Assembly: GCA_027490195.1 (NCBI GenBank)
Contig: JAIXYN010000025.1
Coordinates: forward strand, 1-64,000
DNA length: 64,000 nucleotides
Direction of reading: 5' to 3'
DNA from: Verrucomicrobiaceae bacterium
GTDB lineage: Bacteria > Verrucomicrobiota > Verrucomicrobiia > Verrucomicrobiales > Verrucomicrobiaceae
A program made the position numbers and the translations under genes. Below the pieces are notes generated by a model, which was not told where the DNA came from, did not search any database, and saw only the letters and a program-made list of their open reading frames with translations. Positions 8,808 through 17,260 of this stretch are shown piece by piece (within the stretch, counting starts at the first letter, position 1; every line of letters starts with the position of its first letter).

Positions 8808-9551
8808 TCATTCGGGATGCAGGCCGAACATTTGGAGAACCACGCGGAGCATGTCGCCGAGCTTGTTGGTGTAGGGGCGCTGGGGGTGGAGGATGGACCA
8901 GCCGCGCTGGCGGCCGATGGCGGCGAGGCGGCGAGAGGGGTGTACGAGGACGGCGTAGCCGGCGTATTGGAGGAGGGGGAGGTCGGCGGCGCTGTCTGAG
9001 TAGCTCCAGGAGTGGGCGCGTTCTTGGTCGGTGAGTGCGGTGAGGCCGGGCACGGCTGCCTCCATGGCGGCGATTTTGGCTGCGTGCTTGTTGTTGCCGG
9101 TGACGAGGCGGGGCATGCCGGGAAATTTGGGGCCGACTTCAAACTGGGTGGCGATGCAGTGATCAAAGCCGAGTGCGTGGGCGATTTCGTGGGCGTAGAA
9201 GTCGGGGCTGGCGGTGTTTAGGATGAGGATGCGGTGCTGGTGCTTGTGGCGGAGGATTTCGGCGCGGAGGGAGGGGTAGGCCCACTTGGGGACGCAGACT
9301 TCGGCGAACTCTTTGGCGTAGGTGGCGAGGCGGTCGCGGGGCATGCCGCGCAGGTAGCTGAGGAAGGCGCGCTTGGCGGTGGGGGTGCTGGCGAGGCCGC
9401 AGGCGCGGGCGAGGGCGACTGGTATGAATAGTGCGTGGAGGAGGACGCGCCAGGGCTCGCGGTGCAGGACGAAGTTGCAGAAGAGCGCCTGGGTGTCGAA
9501 CGGGAGGAGGGTGTGATCGAGATCAAAGAAGGCGTAGGAGCGTGCGGGCAT
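8808..9551 (-). CDS. HAD-superfamily hydrolase, subfamily IB (SerB/CicA-like phosphatase)
   Basis: This 247-residue protein has the HAD signature set: motif I FFDLDHTLLPFDT near the N-terminus (nucleophile Asp and acid Asp), motif II LILNTASP, and motif III SYSDSAADLPLL. An alpha-helical cap lies between motifs I and II. This is the IB pattern of phosphoserine-phosphatase-like enzymes, which dephosphorylate small metabolites; the substrate is unknown. The start is the ATG at 9551 (MPARSYAFFDLD); the longer upstream frame has no family features. It is divergent from ndk with a 127-bp gap and is not in an operon. Confidence 0.88.
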   Translation of the reverse strand: MPARSYAFFDLDHTLLPFDTQALFCNFVLHREPWRVLLHALFIPVALARACGLASTPTAKRAFLSYLRGMPRDRLATYAKEFAEVCVPKWAYPSLRAEILRHKHQHRILILNTASPDFYAHEIAHALGFDHCIATQFEVGPKFPGMPRLVTGNNKHAAKIAAMEAAVPGLTALTDQERAHSWSYSDSAADLPLLQYAGYAVLVHPSRRLAAIGRQRGWSILHPQRPYTNKLGDMLRVVLQMFGLHPE

Positions 9552-9678
9552 GACGCGGAGGGGGGGGAAGCTGGGGGGAGGGTAGCGCCGGGTTTCCATC
9601 TGGCAAAAGATTCCCAGCCTTGACGGATGCGGGGGCGGACGGCAATGTGCGAATCCTTTTTCCCCCAAGTCCCCCCCC

Positions 9679-10104
9679 ATGGCCCAAGAAACCACTCTCA
9701 TCCTGCTCAAACCTGACTGCGTCGCACGCGGCATCAATGGCGAAGTCCTTAAGCGTCTTGAAGACGAGGGCTTCCGCATTCGTGGCTGCAAGATGATCCA
9801 ACTGACTGATGAACTGCTGAAGGAGCACTACTCGCACATTGCGGACAAGCCTTTCTTTCCGGATGTGGCGAGCTTTATGAAGAGCAAGCCGGTGATTGCT
9901 GTGGCGATCTGCGGTGAGAACATCATTTCCCACGTGCGTGACCTCCTGGGCCCGACGGATTCGAAGATCGCGCCGAAGGGCACGATCCGTGGTGACTTCG
10001 GCTCTGACAAGATGACGAACGTCGTGCATGCCTCTGACTCCCCTGAAGCTGCGGCCGTGGAGCTGAAGCGCTTTTTCAAGGAAGGCGAGATTTTCAGCTA
10101 TTGA
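9679..10104 (+). CDS. ndk: Nucleoside diphosphate kinase
   Basis: This enzyme transfers the gamma-phosphate of ATP to other nucleoside diphosphates through a phosphohistidine. The 141-residue length is usual. The N-terminus TTLILLKPDCV holds the conserved Lys, and the active-site His is in NVVHASDS near residue 117. The fold-defining stretch LLGPTDSKIAPKGTIRGDFG is intact. The gene stands alone, followed by tRNA-Leu 46 bp downstream, and has no obvious promoter in the pyrimidine-rich leader. Confidence 0.97.
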   Translation: MAQETTLILLKPDCVARGINGEVLKRLEDEGFRIRGCKMIQLTDELLKEHYSHIADKPFFPDVASFMKSKPVIAVAICGENIISHVRDLLGPTDSKIAPKGTIRGDFGSDKMTNVVHASDSPEAAAVELKRFFKEGEIFSY

Positions 10105-10150
10105 GCTGGAGAACATTGCCGCTAGAATCGCGGTGCAGGCATTCCCCCAC

Positions 10151-10235
10151 GCCGCTGTGGTGAAATGGTAAACACAGCAGACTTAAAATCTGCTGGGAGG
10201 TAACTCCCTTGCCGGTTCGAGTCCGGCCAGCGGCA
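10151..10235 (+). tRNA. tRNA-Leu (anticodon TAA)
   Basis: Acceptor stem GCCGCTG pairs with CAGCGGC. The anticodon stem GCAGA/TCTGC closes loop CTTAAAA (anticodon TAA). A long variable arm (GGGAGGTAACTCCC) marks a class II tRNA, and the T arm is CCGG-TTCGAGT-CCGG. Discriminator A is present and CCA is not encoded. Confidence 0.97.
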
Positions 10236-10625
10236 CTCTGCCTGGTGGCGGGGTGATGCGGGTGAAGGGAGTGCTGAAGTAGGATGGAATGTGGGCAGCC
10301 TGAAGAAAGGTGGCCCGCTCTTCGCTAGGGGTGCTTTCTTCTACGAAGAACCTGAACTTTAGGTGGCTGGATGGTGGAAGGGAGGGGCACAATGGATTTG
10401 GGAGCTGCGCGCGTGAAGTGAGCTTCCCAGATTCCGGCTAAAGCCGGTACTGCAATACGTGCTTTGGCTGGTTTCAGAGCTGGGGCGATGCGGAGCTTCT
10501 GGAACGGGCTACGATCCCGAACTACGTGCTCTGAGGAGCCGAAGGAGAGTTATGCGGGAGGGCATTCGGCTTTCCACTTGTCGCTGCGCTTGGAGTGATG
10601 CCTCACCTTGATCAGTTCGTTCGCG
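10236..10625. other. Intergenic region between tRNA-Leu and tRNA-Ser
   Basis: No gene is supported. A small palindrome CCGGCT-AA-AGCCGG at 10434-10447 could be a REP-like element or a weak hairpin. No T tract follows it. Confidence 0.4.
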
Positions 10626-10712
10626 CGGAGAGGGTGGGATTCGAACCCACGGTGGGGATAAACCCACGCCAGTTTTCAAGACTGGAGCCATAAACCACTC
10701 GACCACCTCTCC
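10626..10712 (-). tRNA. tRNA-Ser (anticodon TGA)
   Basis: On the minus strand GGAGAGG pairs with CCTCTCC. The anticodon stem CCAGT/ACTGG closes loop CTTGAAA (anticodon TGA). A long variable arm (GTGGG...CCCAC) marks class II, and the T arm is GTGGG-TTCGAAT-CCCAC. Discriminator G fits serine tRNAs. CCA is not encoded. Confidence 0.97.
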
Positions 10713-10831
10713 TGGTGCTGCGTTGCGGAATGGGGACAGTAGGCAATGGGAGGCAATCTGCCAAGAGGAAGTTTGCATGAGCTGCAAGTCTGGATTGATC
10801 CGTGAGGAGGGGGCATGCATGGTCATGGCGC

Positions 10832-11623
10832 ATGATCCACACGACCGCCCTGATTGATTCGAGCGCCCAAATTGACCCGACGGCCGAGATCGGCCCGTAT
10901 GTGGTGATCGATGGGGCAAGTGAGGTGGGTGCGGGATGCAGGATCGAGGCGCATGCCCAGCTGGTGGGGCATGTGGTGGTGGGGGAGGGGACGCGGATCG
11001 GGCGTGGGGCGGTGATCGGCGGGGAGCCGCAGGATCTGGGATTTGACCCTGCCACGCAGAGCAGCGTGATTTTGGGGAAAAAGAATGTGATTCGTGAGCA
11101 CGTGACGATTCACCGCGGCAGCAAGCCGGGGACGGCGACGAGGATGGGTGATGGCAATTATCTCATGGTGGGCGCCCACCTGGCGCATGATGTGGTGCTG
11201 GGGGACCGGAACATCCTGGCCAACGCGGTCCTGCTGGGGGGGCACATTCACGTGGGGAACAACACGTTTATGGGAGGTGGGGCGGTGTTTCACCAGTTTC
11301 TGCGGATTGGTGATTTTTGTGTGATTCAGGGGAACGGCAGCTTCAGCAAGGACATTCCGCATTACTGCGCGGCCCAGCGGATCAACCGGATCACCGGGCT
11401 GAATGTGATCGGCTTGCGGCGGCAGGGTTTCACGGCGGAGGAGCGCGGAGCGATCAAGGATCTGTTTCAGCAGCTGTTTTGCGGGGGAATGAACCTGACG
11501 CAGGCGGTGGAGCAGGCGGTGACCCAGGCGTGGCCGGAGAAAGCGCGGCGGCTGCTGGAGTTTGTCCAAGCGCCGAGTAAAAAAGGGGTGTGCCCCGTGC
11601 GCCCGGGGCGGGAGGATGACTGA
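10832..11623 (+). CDS. lpxA: Acyl-ACP--UDP-N-acetylglucosamine O-acyltransferase
   Basis: LpxA catalyses the first step of lipid A synthesis, acylating UDP-GlcNAc at the 3-OH from acyl-ACP in the cytoplasm. The 263 residues match the family (262 in E. coli). The left-handed beta-helix hexapeptide repeats are plain, including IGGEPQDLGF. The catalytic His lies in MVGAHLAHD, and the C-terminal helical domain starts near LNVIGLRRQGF. I chose ATG 10832 (MIHTTALID) over the in-frame GTG at 10802 because hexapeptide sequence starts there. No other lpx gene is adjacent; lptD, for LPS export, follows 83 bp later. Confidence 0.95.
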   Translation: MIHTTALIDSSAQIDPTAEIGPYVVIDGASEVGAGCRIEAHAQLVGHVVVGEGTRIGRGAVIGGEPQDLGFDPATQSSVILGKKNVIREHVTIHRGSKPGTATRMGDGNYLMVGAHLAHDVVLGDRNILANAVLLGGHIHVGNNTFMGGGAVFHQFLRIGDFCVIQGNGSFSKDIPHYCAAQRINRITGLNVIGLRRQGFTAEERGAIKDLFQQLFCGGMNLTQAVEQAVTQAWPEKARRLLEFVQAPSKKGVCPVRPGREDD

Positions 11624-11706
11624 GGCGAAAAAAGTCCGGCTTTTTCTTGTCACCGCGATCCCGGTAGCCTAATTAGAGCACTCTCATTGCCTGCTTGTGT
11701 AGGGCG

Positions 11707-14241
11707 ATGCACTCTCGTGTTATGATTTTTTCAAAATTTTGCGTGACGGTCCTCGTGTGCGTCCTGGCCATGGCTGGGGCGGCGAACGGGCAATCCCTTC
11801 TCGACAGTCTCACGAGCGATCTGAACATTCGAGGTCTAACCACGACGATGGATCCAGAAACGGGAGTCGCTACGGTGACCGGGGATGTGCATATTCATTA
11901 CGGTGACGTCGAAATGCGCTGCGGCAGCGCGCAGTACAATCAATCCACGGGTGAAGTCGTGGCCAAGGATGGGGTGACGATTTGGCGGGATGGGATGCTC
12001 TACCACGGAGATTCGATCACTTACAATTCCATCACGGGTGAGATGTCAGGGCGTAATGTGGTTACTGGCATTGGTGCGGGTACGCAGCAGGCCATTTCTG
12101 GAACTAACATTACCGCTGGTGGCGGCCCTACAGGTGGCAGCTTTAGAAGAATGTCAGGCATGTTTTTCTTCAAGGCGGAAGATTTTCATTCGAGCAGCAA
12201 GCTTGAAAACCGCATTGATGCCAAGGGTGTTTCATTCACATCGCATGATGTGCAGGACCCGAACTACCGTCTTGGTGTCAATGAGCTCACGGTTTATCCA
12301 GAAGACAAGGCCATCCTGAAGGATGTGAAAATGTTTGCCGGGAAAACGCCGATTCTCTGGCTGCCCAAAATCACCAAATCAATGGATGAGGATAGCAGCA
12401 TGCGTCTCAGCCCTGGTTTTCAAAGCCGCTGGGGGGCTTTCCTGCTGACGCAGATGACCGCCGTGCACGGTGATCATACCTTCGCGAAATACAAATTTGA
12501 TCTGCGCAGCAAGCGTGGTGTGGGTGGTGGTGTGGACCTCTTTTCGGTGCGCCACAGTGCCAACCGGGAGAATTTCGGCACCCTGACGCTGTATGGCGTT
12601 AAGGACAGCGCCGCTGGAACAAACGCCACAACGGCCATCCGTTATCCTGTGCCTCAGTATAGGTACCGGGCGAATTTTCAGCACCGCATCTACCTGCCGG
12701 GCCCGGATGTGAGCACTTGGTATCTTGATTTCGACATCAACAAGATCAGCGACATTCACTTCTACGAAGATTTCTTCTTTAATGATTTCCGCACCAACCG
12801 TGAGCCCGACAATCAGATCTCGCTGATTCACGTGAATGAGGCTTATGTCGCCACGCTGATGGCGAAGTTCAAAGTGAACAACTTCTATCGGACGACGACG
12901 CGTCTGCCTGAGCTTTCCATCGACTTCACCCGCAGGCCACTGTGGGATTCGGGGGTGTTTCACCAAGGCACGATCACGGCAGGCATCATTGGCGAGCTCC
13001 TAGGAGTGCAGGAAAGGGAGGAGTTGCTCCGCATTCAGGTACTTGGAGCAACAGGGCTGGCGAATGTGCTGGGTGATCCACTTGGAACCGCCGCCGATTC
13101 CTTCCTCACTCTCGCAGGGGCCCCACGAACTGCTGCACTGACGCCTGTCGAAATCACCCAGGGACTCGGGGCCATTTCCAGCAGGCTGGCGCAACCAGGG
13201 TATGCCCGTTTTCACACCTACCACGAGCTGCTTTACCCGAAGACCTACATGGGCTGGCTGAATGTGACGCCAAGAATCGGTGCCGGCATGACGAGCTACA
13301 ATGGCATTGTTGGCAGCACCACCGGCCTGAGCAATTATGCCCGTGGCATCTTCAGCGCTGGACTGGACGTCTCTTTCAAGCTTTCCAAAAACTGGAGCGA
13401 TGTGCAGGTGCCCGCCCTGGGGCTCAATGGCATTCGGCACGTGTTTCAGCCCTACCTGAACTATTCCTATCTGGATGCCAGCCAGAATGCGGGATTGCCA
13501 GCCATTGACCGGCTTTCCACGACGACCCGGCCGCGTTCGATTGATGTTCCGTTGTTCACGGCCGTGGACAGCCTGCGCTCCTGGAATGTGGCGCGTGTTG
13601 GTGCTCGCAATCTTTTTCAAACGAAGCGCGACTACATGTCCAGCAATGGGTATGGCAGCTTCTGGGAGACGCCTGAAGGCGGAGACAGCCAGACCTACAC
13701 CTGGGCGGGGATGAACACGTATGTGAACATCTTTGGCCAGGACCCGGAATATGGCCAGAGCCTCTCCAATGTTTACAATGAGATTTTCTGGGCCCCGGTG
13801 CCTTGGGCCACCTTGAAGTCGGATCTGCAATTGCCAATCACCAGCGGAGTCGGCGCGTTTACGGAGGCCAACAACAGTGTGAGTTGGATGTTGAGCAAAA
13901 CGACGTCCATCGAGCTGGGGCATCAGTACATTTACGATCATCCCTTTTTCCGAGACAGCAGTCTGGTTTACACGCGCTTTTATGCGCGGTTGAATGAAAA
14001 TTACGGCTTTAACACGCATCACATTTACGAGGCGACCAACGGCATTCTTCAATTTCAAAGCTACAGCTTTTCAAAGGATCTGAGCAGTTGGATTGCCTCC
14101 TTTGGTTTGATGTCACGTAACAATGGCGGCGGTGTCTCTGATTTTGGCCTTCTGCTCTCTTTCACTCTCAAGGACTTCCCCAAATTCAATTTCGATCTGG
14201 ACATGGATCCAAATCCTGGTGGTCGCGGGGGCAGGCAATAG
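11707..14241 (+). CDS. lptD: LPS-assembly protein LptD-like (OstA family)
   Basis: This is a predicted outer-membrane LPS translocon subunit of about 844 residues. A signal peptide (FSKFCVTVLVCVLAMAGAANG) precedes an OstA-type N-terminal beta domain (YGDVEMRCGSAQYNQSTGEV, DGVTIWRDGMLYHGDSITY). A long stretch of alternating aromatic/polar strands then fits the C-terminal barrel, ending in a strand-like SFTLKDFPKFNFDLDM. The start could be 11707 or ATG 11722; AGGG stands just before 11707. The final 20 residues (GGRGGRQ end) are unusual for a barrel terminus. Sequence beyond the N-terminal domain is divergent, so LptD is assigned by architecture. Position after lpxA supports an LPS role. Confidence 0.8.
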   Translation: MHSRVMIFSKFCVTVLVCVLAMAGAANGQSLLDSLTSDLNIRGLTTTMDPETGVATVTGDVHIHYGDVEMRCGSAQYNQSTGEVVAKDGVTIWRDGMLYHGDSITYNSITGEMSGRNVVTGIGAGTQQAISGTNITAGGGPTGGSFRRMSGMFFFKAEDFHSSSKLENRIDAKGVSFTSHDVQDPNYRLGVNELTVYPEDKAILKDVKMFAGKTPILWLPKITKSMDEDSSMRLSPGFQSRWGAFLLTQMTAVHGDHTFAKYKFDLRSKRGVGGGVDLFSVRHSANRENFGTLTLYGVKDSAAGTNATTAIRYPVPQYRYRANFQHRIYLPGPDVSTWYLDFDINKISDIHFYEDFFFNDFRTNREPDNQISLIHVNEAYVATLMAKFKVNNFYRTTTRLPELSIDFTRRPLWDSGVFHQGTITAGIIGELLGVQEREELLRIQVLGATGLANVLGDPLGTAADSFLTLAGAPRTAALTPVEITQGLGAISSRLAQPGYARFHTYHELLYPKTYMGWLNVTPRIGAGMTSYNGIVGSTTGLSNYARGIFSAGLDVSFKLSKNWSDVQVPALGLNGIRHVFQPYLNYSYLDASQNAGLPAIDRLSTTTRPRSIDVPLFTAVDSLRSWNVARVGARNLFQTKRDYMSSNGYGSFWETPEGGDSQTYTWAGMNTYVNIFGQDPEYGQSLSNVYNEIFWAPVPWATLKSDLQLPITSGVGAFTEANNSVSWMLSKTTSIELGHQYIYDHPFFRDSSLVYTRFYARLNENYGFNTHHIYEATNGILQFQSYSFSKDLSSWIASFGLMSRNNGGGVSDFGLLLSFTLKDFPKFNFDLDMDPNPGGRGGRQ

Positions 14242-14972
14242 TGCTTCCTGCGGTTTGAGATTAGAGCAGGGAAAGACCCGGGCATGAACGCACTTCAGTG
14301 CGGGAGTGCCGTGTCAGGGAGAGTTGGTTTCATCCGAAAGACGGATGGATCTATGCTGCCTGAATTCGAGATTTGAGGCGAAAGTTCTTTTAGCGGTTTC
14401 CAAAGCTCATTTCAGATTCGCTGACTGTCTCTTGCGCGATGATCTTGGGCTTCGACGGCTGCTGGCTGAGGACAGCGAGCCCTGCCGGCGCTGGGTATGC
14501 GTATGCCCGATGCGAGGTGTGATACCAAACGCCATTGAAAACAGGTCAGTATTCTTGTCGTAGCAGAGGCTGTAATCAAACAGGTGAACAGCGTGCTGCC
14601 CAGGCCCGTAGCTTGGTTGTGTTTGGAGTCGGGCGCTTATCGTGCTCCGCAGCACTCTCCGCCAAACCGCCCGACTGCGAGGACGTTCGTACACCATGGT
14701 GCGTTGCCGCACGCTGATGGACGGGCGGGCTGTCGCCACACAAATCCTACGACCGCCTTTGCCTGTCTTCTCGCTGATCTTCCGACTCGTTTTTAACGGC
14801 TCGTGGTATGATGACTTAATCCGCTAATCATCAAAGCGCGCGCTTTCCAGAAATCAGTTTTGGAAAACGATATAACCCAAGCGGCAGTCAAGTTTTCAAA
14901 ACCAATCACATCCTCCCTCAGAGGAGGGGAGATGGAGGGTAAAACGCTGCCTTCAGAACCGATGTCAGAGGC
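14242..14972. other. Intergenic region carrying dispersed repeat copy B
   Basis: About 730 bp lie between lptD and a putative small minus-strand peptide. The part at 14519-14739 is the repeat; the rest has no recognisable gene. Short frames here (for example 14407-14739 minus and 14860-15063 plus) cross the repeat or have no family features. Confidence 0.5.
14519..14739 (-). repeat. Dispersed repeat, copy B (inverted copy of 57-296)
   Basis: Read on the minus strand, this matches copy A in the same block order. It begins with a block like GCGACAGCCCGCCCGTCCAT, then an exact 36-bp block (14657-14692), then GACCTGTTTTCAAT (14534-14547). Segments between the blocks have diverged, so these are old copies of a family rather than a recent duplication. 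Confidence 0.6.
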
Positions 14973-15056
14973 TCACATGGCCCCGCCGCTTCGGGCGAGG
15001 AAGTTGAGAGCCAAGGTGAGAACGGCGAGGATAAAAACTAACCAAGCAAGAGGCAT
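14973..15056 (-). CDS. Possible 27-residue single-span membrane peptide
   Basis: A short frame downstream of the proline-rich protein, on the same strand, reads MPLAWLVFILAVLTLALNFL and ends ARSGGAM. It is one hydrophobic helix followed by a short positive tail, the look of a small membrane protein. No good Shine-Dalgarno precedes it. It may be a real small protein or chance. Confidence 0.3.
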   Translation of the reverse strand: MPLAWLVFILAVLTLALNFLARSGGAM

Positions 15057-15098
15057 GAGATGAAAGAGTGTGAATGAGGAGATTGATCGGTCAATTCT

Positions 15099-16124
15099 TC
15101 AAGGAATTGGCAGCAGTTCGGCTTTGAACTTCTCGTTGGACCAAGCACCCGTTAAAGAGTGGGTTTCCCAGTTTTGTTTGTTGTCAGAGGGAACCATAAT
15201 GGGGGATTCGCCGACGGGATCAGATTTAATAGCATCTGCCCCAAACATCTGGACCACCATCAAAACGGCGGAAAGCACGAAGCAGATCACCGAGAGCGGG
15301 ACAAGGCCAGCTTCTGGATCCTTTTCTTCGTAGAACTGTTCCGCATCAGCTGCTGCACTGCGTTTGACAGGGGCGCTGGGAGGAGCGGAGATGGAGGGGC
15401 GCTGCATGGCCTGGGTAGGCTGCAGCTTGACGGTCGCCTTCGGGAGCGGGCTAGCTGCCCCGACTCCACCACCCACCATGGGACCCGTGCCTGCTCCAGG
15501 TGCTGAAGGAGGGCGTGGGCCTGCGGTTTTTTGCAGGGGAACGGTGGGCGCGCCAGTTTCGGTGCGAGGAGGCGGAGCCGCAGGATTTTGGGCGAGAGGG
15601 CGTGTTGCAGCCGGCAGACCTGCCATGGGCGGAGCAGAAGGACGAGGGGCGGCCGGTGCCGCAGGTGCTCCTGGTGGTTTTGGCGCTGTGGGCGGAGCCA
15701 GCGGACGAGCCATGGGCGGGGGCATGGCCCCTGAAGGGGAAGGAGCGGTCGGTGGCGGCGACGAGGCCACGGGAACTGCGGATGTTGTCTTTCTGGACGG
15801 CGGCGACATCGGCGGCGCAGGCAGCTTCACCGGGGAGGTGCTGGATTTTGGCGCGGGCGGTGGCAGCGGGGCGGAAGGCAGCTGAATCGGAGCTGTTGAT
15901 TTTTTCGACACCATGGGAACCACGGACGTCGTGTTGAAAGAGGCTGGAATCCCGCCTGTGGCTGGGGAAATGGGAGAGGTGGACTCACGCGGCTGGGTAA
16001 GGCCTGCACCCGGACGACCACGCAGAGTGATACGCACCGTTTCCTTTTTCAGCGGGACGGCGGCAGTCTTTGGCGTCGAGCCTGAGGGTGGTGTTGGCGG
16101 GGGCGTGTTTTCGGGTTCGCTCAT
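15099..16124 (-). CDS. Proline-rich protein with one C-terminal transmembrane segment
   Basis: I do not recognise this 341-residue protein. Residues up to about 260 are a low-complexity Pro/Ala/Ser/Thr linker with recurring PPP, APP and KKS units. A single hydrophobic span (LVPLSVICFVLSAVLMVVQM) lies near 275-295, with about 45 residues after it that include a repeated W pattern (NWETH, GAWSNEKF). With no signal peptide, the long tail is probably cytoplasmic and the C-terminus periplasmic, although the reverse is possible. It is divergent from the epimerase gene. The low-complexity part explains several open shadow frames on the other strand. Confidence 0.75.
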   Translation of the reverse strand: MSEPENTPPPTPPSGSTPKTAAVPLKKETVRITLRGRPGAGLTQPRESTSPISPATGGIPASFNTTSVVPMVSKKSTAPIQLPSAPLPPPAPKSSTSPVKLPAPPMSPPSRKTTSAVPVASSPPPTAPSPSGAMPPPMARPLAPPTAPKPPGAPAAPAAPRPSAPPMAGLPAATRPLAQNPAAPPPRTETGAPTVPLQKTAGPRPPSAPGAGTGPMVGGGVGAASPLPKATVKLQPTQAMQRPSISAPPSAPVKRSAAADAEQFYEEKDPEAGLVPLSVICFVLSAVLMVVQMFGADAIKSDPVGESPIMVPSDNKQNWETHSLTGAWSNEKFKAELLPIP

Positions 16125-16288
16125 GGTTCAGGGACGGAAAAATAGATGATTCAGAGAATTCCCCCATATTTAGCGAATTTAGCCCCCTTGCGTCAATCCC
16201 TTTCTCCTGATGTCTTGCAATTGTCCGGCCAATGTTCGTTAGTTGCGCGCCTGGTGGTCGGCACCAAGACACACGGGCCTCTTTTAGC

Positions 16289-17260
16289 ATGAATATTCTT
16301 GTCACAGGCGGAGCTGGTTTCATCGGCTCCCATACCGTTGAGCGCCTCATTACGGATGGAGCAGGGCAGATCACAATCATCGACAGCTTTAACGACTACT
16401 ACAACCCGACGATCAAGCGTGAGAATCTCCGTTCATTTGGTTCGAAGGTGACCGTTTGTGAAGGGGACATCTCGGACCCGAAGTTTGTCCAAGAGACCTT
16501 TGATGTGGGCCGTTTTGACGCAGTTATCCATCTGGCCGCCCGCGCTGGCGTGCGGCCCTCCATTGAGCAGCCCGAGTTGTACATTGATACCAACATCAAA
16601 GGCACCTTTCACCTCCTTGAGGCGGCCCGCCGGACCGGAGTGAAGCACTTTGTTTTCGCCAGCAGTTCTTCGGTCTATGGGGTGAACAAAAAAGTGCCGT
16701 TTGCTGAATCTGACCCCATTTTGCAAACGATCAGCCCCTACGCCATGACCAAGATGGCGGGGGAGCAGATGTGCTCCAATTACAGCCACTTGTACGGCAT
16801 CAAGACCGTGGCCCTGCGCTTTTTCACGGTCTATGGACCGCGTCAGCGCCCTGATCTGGCCATTTCAAAATTCTCCCGCCTCATTGAAGACGGCAAACCG
16901 ATCGATAAATTTGGGGAAGGCAACACCGCCCGTGACTACACTTTTGTCCATGACATCGTCGATGGTATCATCGGTGCGCTCAACTACTCCAGCGGTCCCA
17001 TTTGCGACATCATCAACCTCGGCGGTTCCCAGACCGTCACTCTCAATGATCTGATCGCCACCATTGAGCAGGCGATTGGAAAAAAGGCCGTCATCAATCA
17101 ACTGCCGGAGCAGCCGGGGGATGTGCCGTTGACTTCTGCCGATGTGAGCAAGGCCAAGGCCCTGATTGGCTTCAAACCCACTACCACCATAGCGCAGGGG
17201 GTGCCGGCTTATGTCGAATGGTTCCGTGACATGCGGTCACGTGGCATTGCCGTTTCCTAA
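16289..17260 (+). CDS. NAD-dependent nucleotide-sugar epimerase (UDP-glucuronate 4-epimerase-like)
   Basis: This 323-residue short-chain dehydrogenase of the extended type has the NAD-binding motif TGGAGFIGSHTVE at the start, catalytic Ser region FASSSSVYG, and YAMTK with the Tyr-Lys pair. The NDYYNP stretch after the second beta strand and the RFFTVYGPRQRPDLAI segment are typical of UDP-glucuronate 4-epimerases and relatives. It probably interconverts UDP-sugars for surface polysaccharide. The start is ATG 16289, directly before the Rossmann strand MNILVTGG. It overlaps the convergent HAD gene by 4 bp at its 3' end. Confidence 0.88.
   Translation: MNILVTGGAGFIGSHTVERLITDGAGQITIIDSFNDYYNPTIKRENLRSFGSKVTVCEGDISDPKFVQETFDVGRFDAVIHLAARAGVRPSIEQPELYIDTNIKGTFHLLEAARRTGVKHFVFASSSSVYGVNKKVPFAESDPILQTISPYAMTKMAGEQMCSNYSHLYGIKTVALRFFTVYGPRQRPDLAISKFSRLIEDGKPIDKFGEGNTARDYTFVHDIVDGIIGALNYSSGPICDIINLGGSQTVTLNDLIATIEQAIGKKAVINQLPEQPGDVPLTSADVSKAKALIGFKPTTTIAQGVPAYVEWFRDMRSRGIAVS

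Noticed and set aside
10434-10447. Terminator after tRNA-Leu
   Set aside because: The CCGGCT-AA-AGCCGG hairpin is short and lacks a T tract; left as a possible REP-like element.
14407-14739. A 110-codon minus-strand frame
   Set aside because: It lies over repeat copy B and shows no family features; frame relation to copy A is inconsistent.
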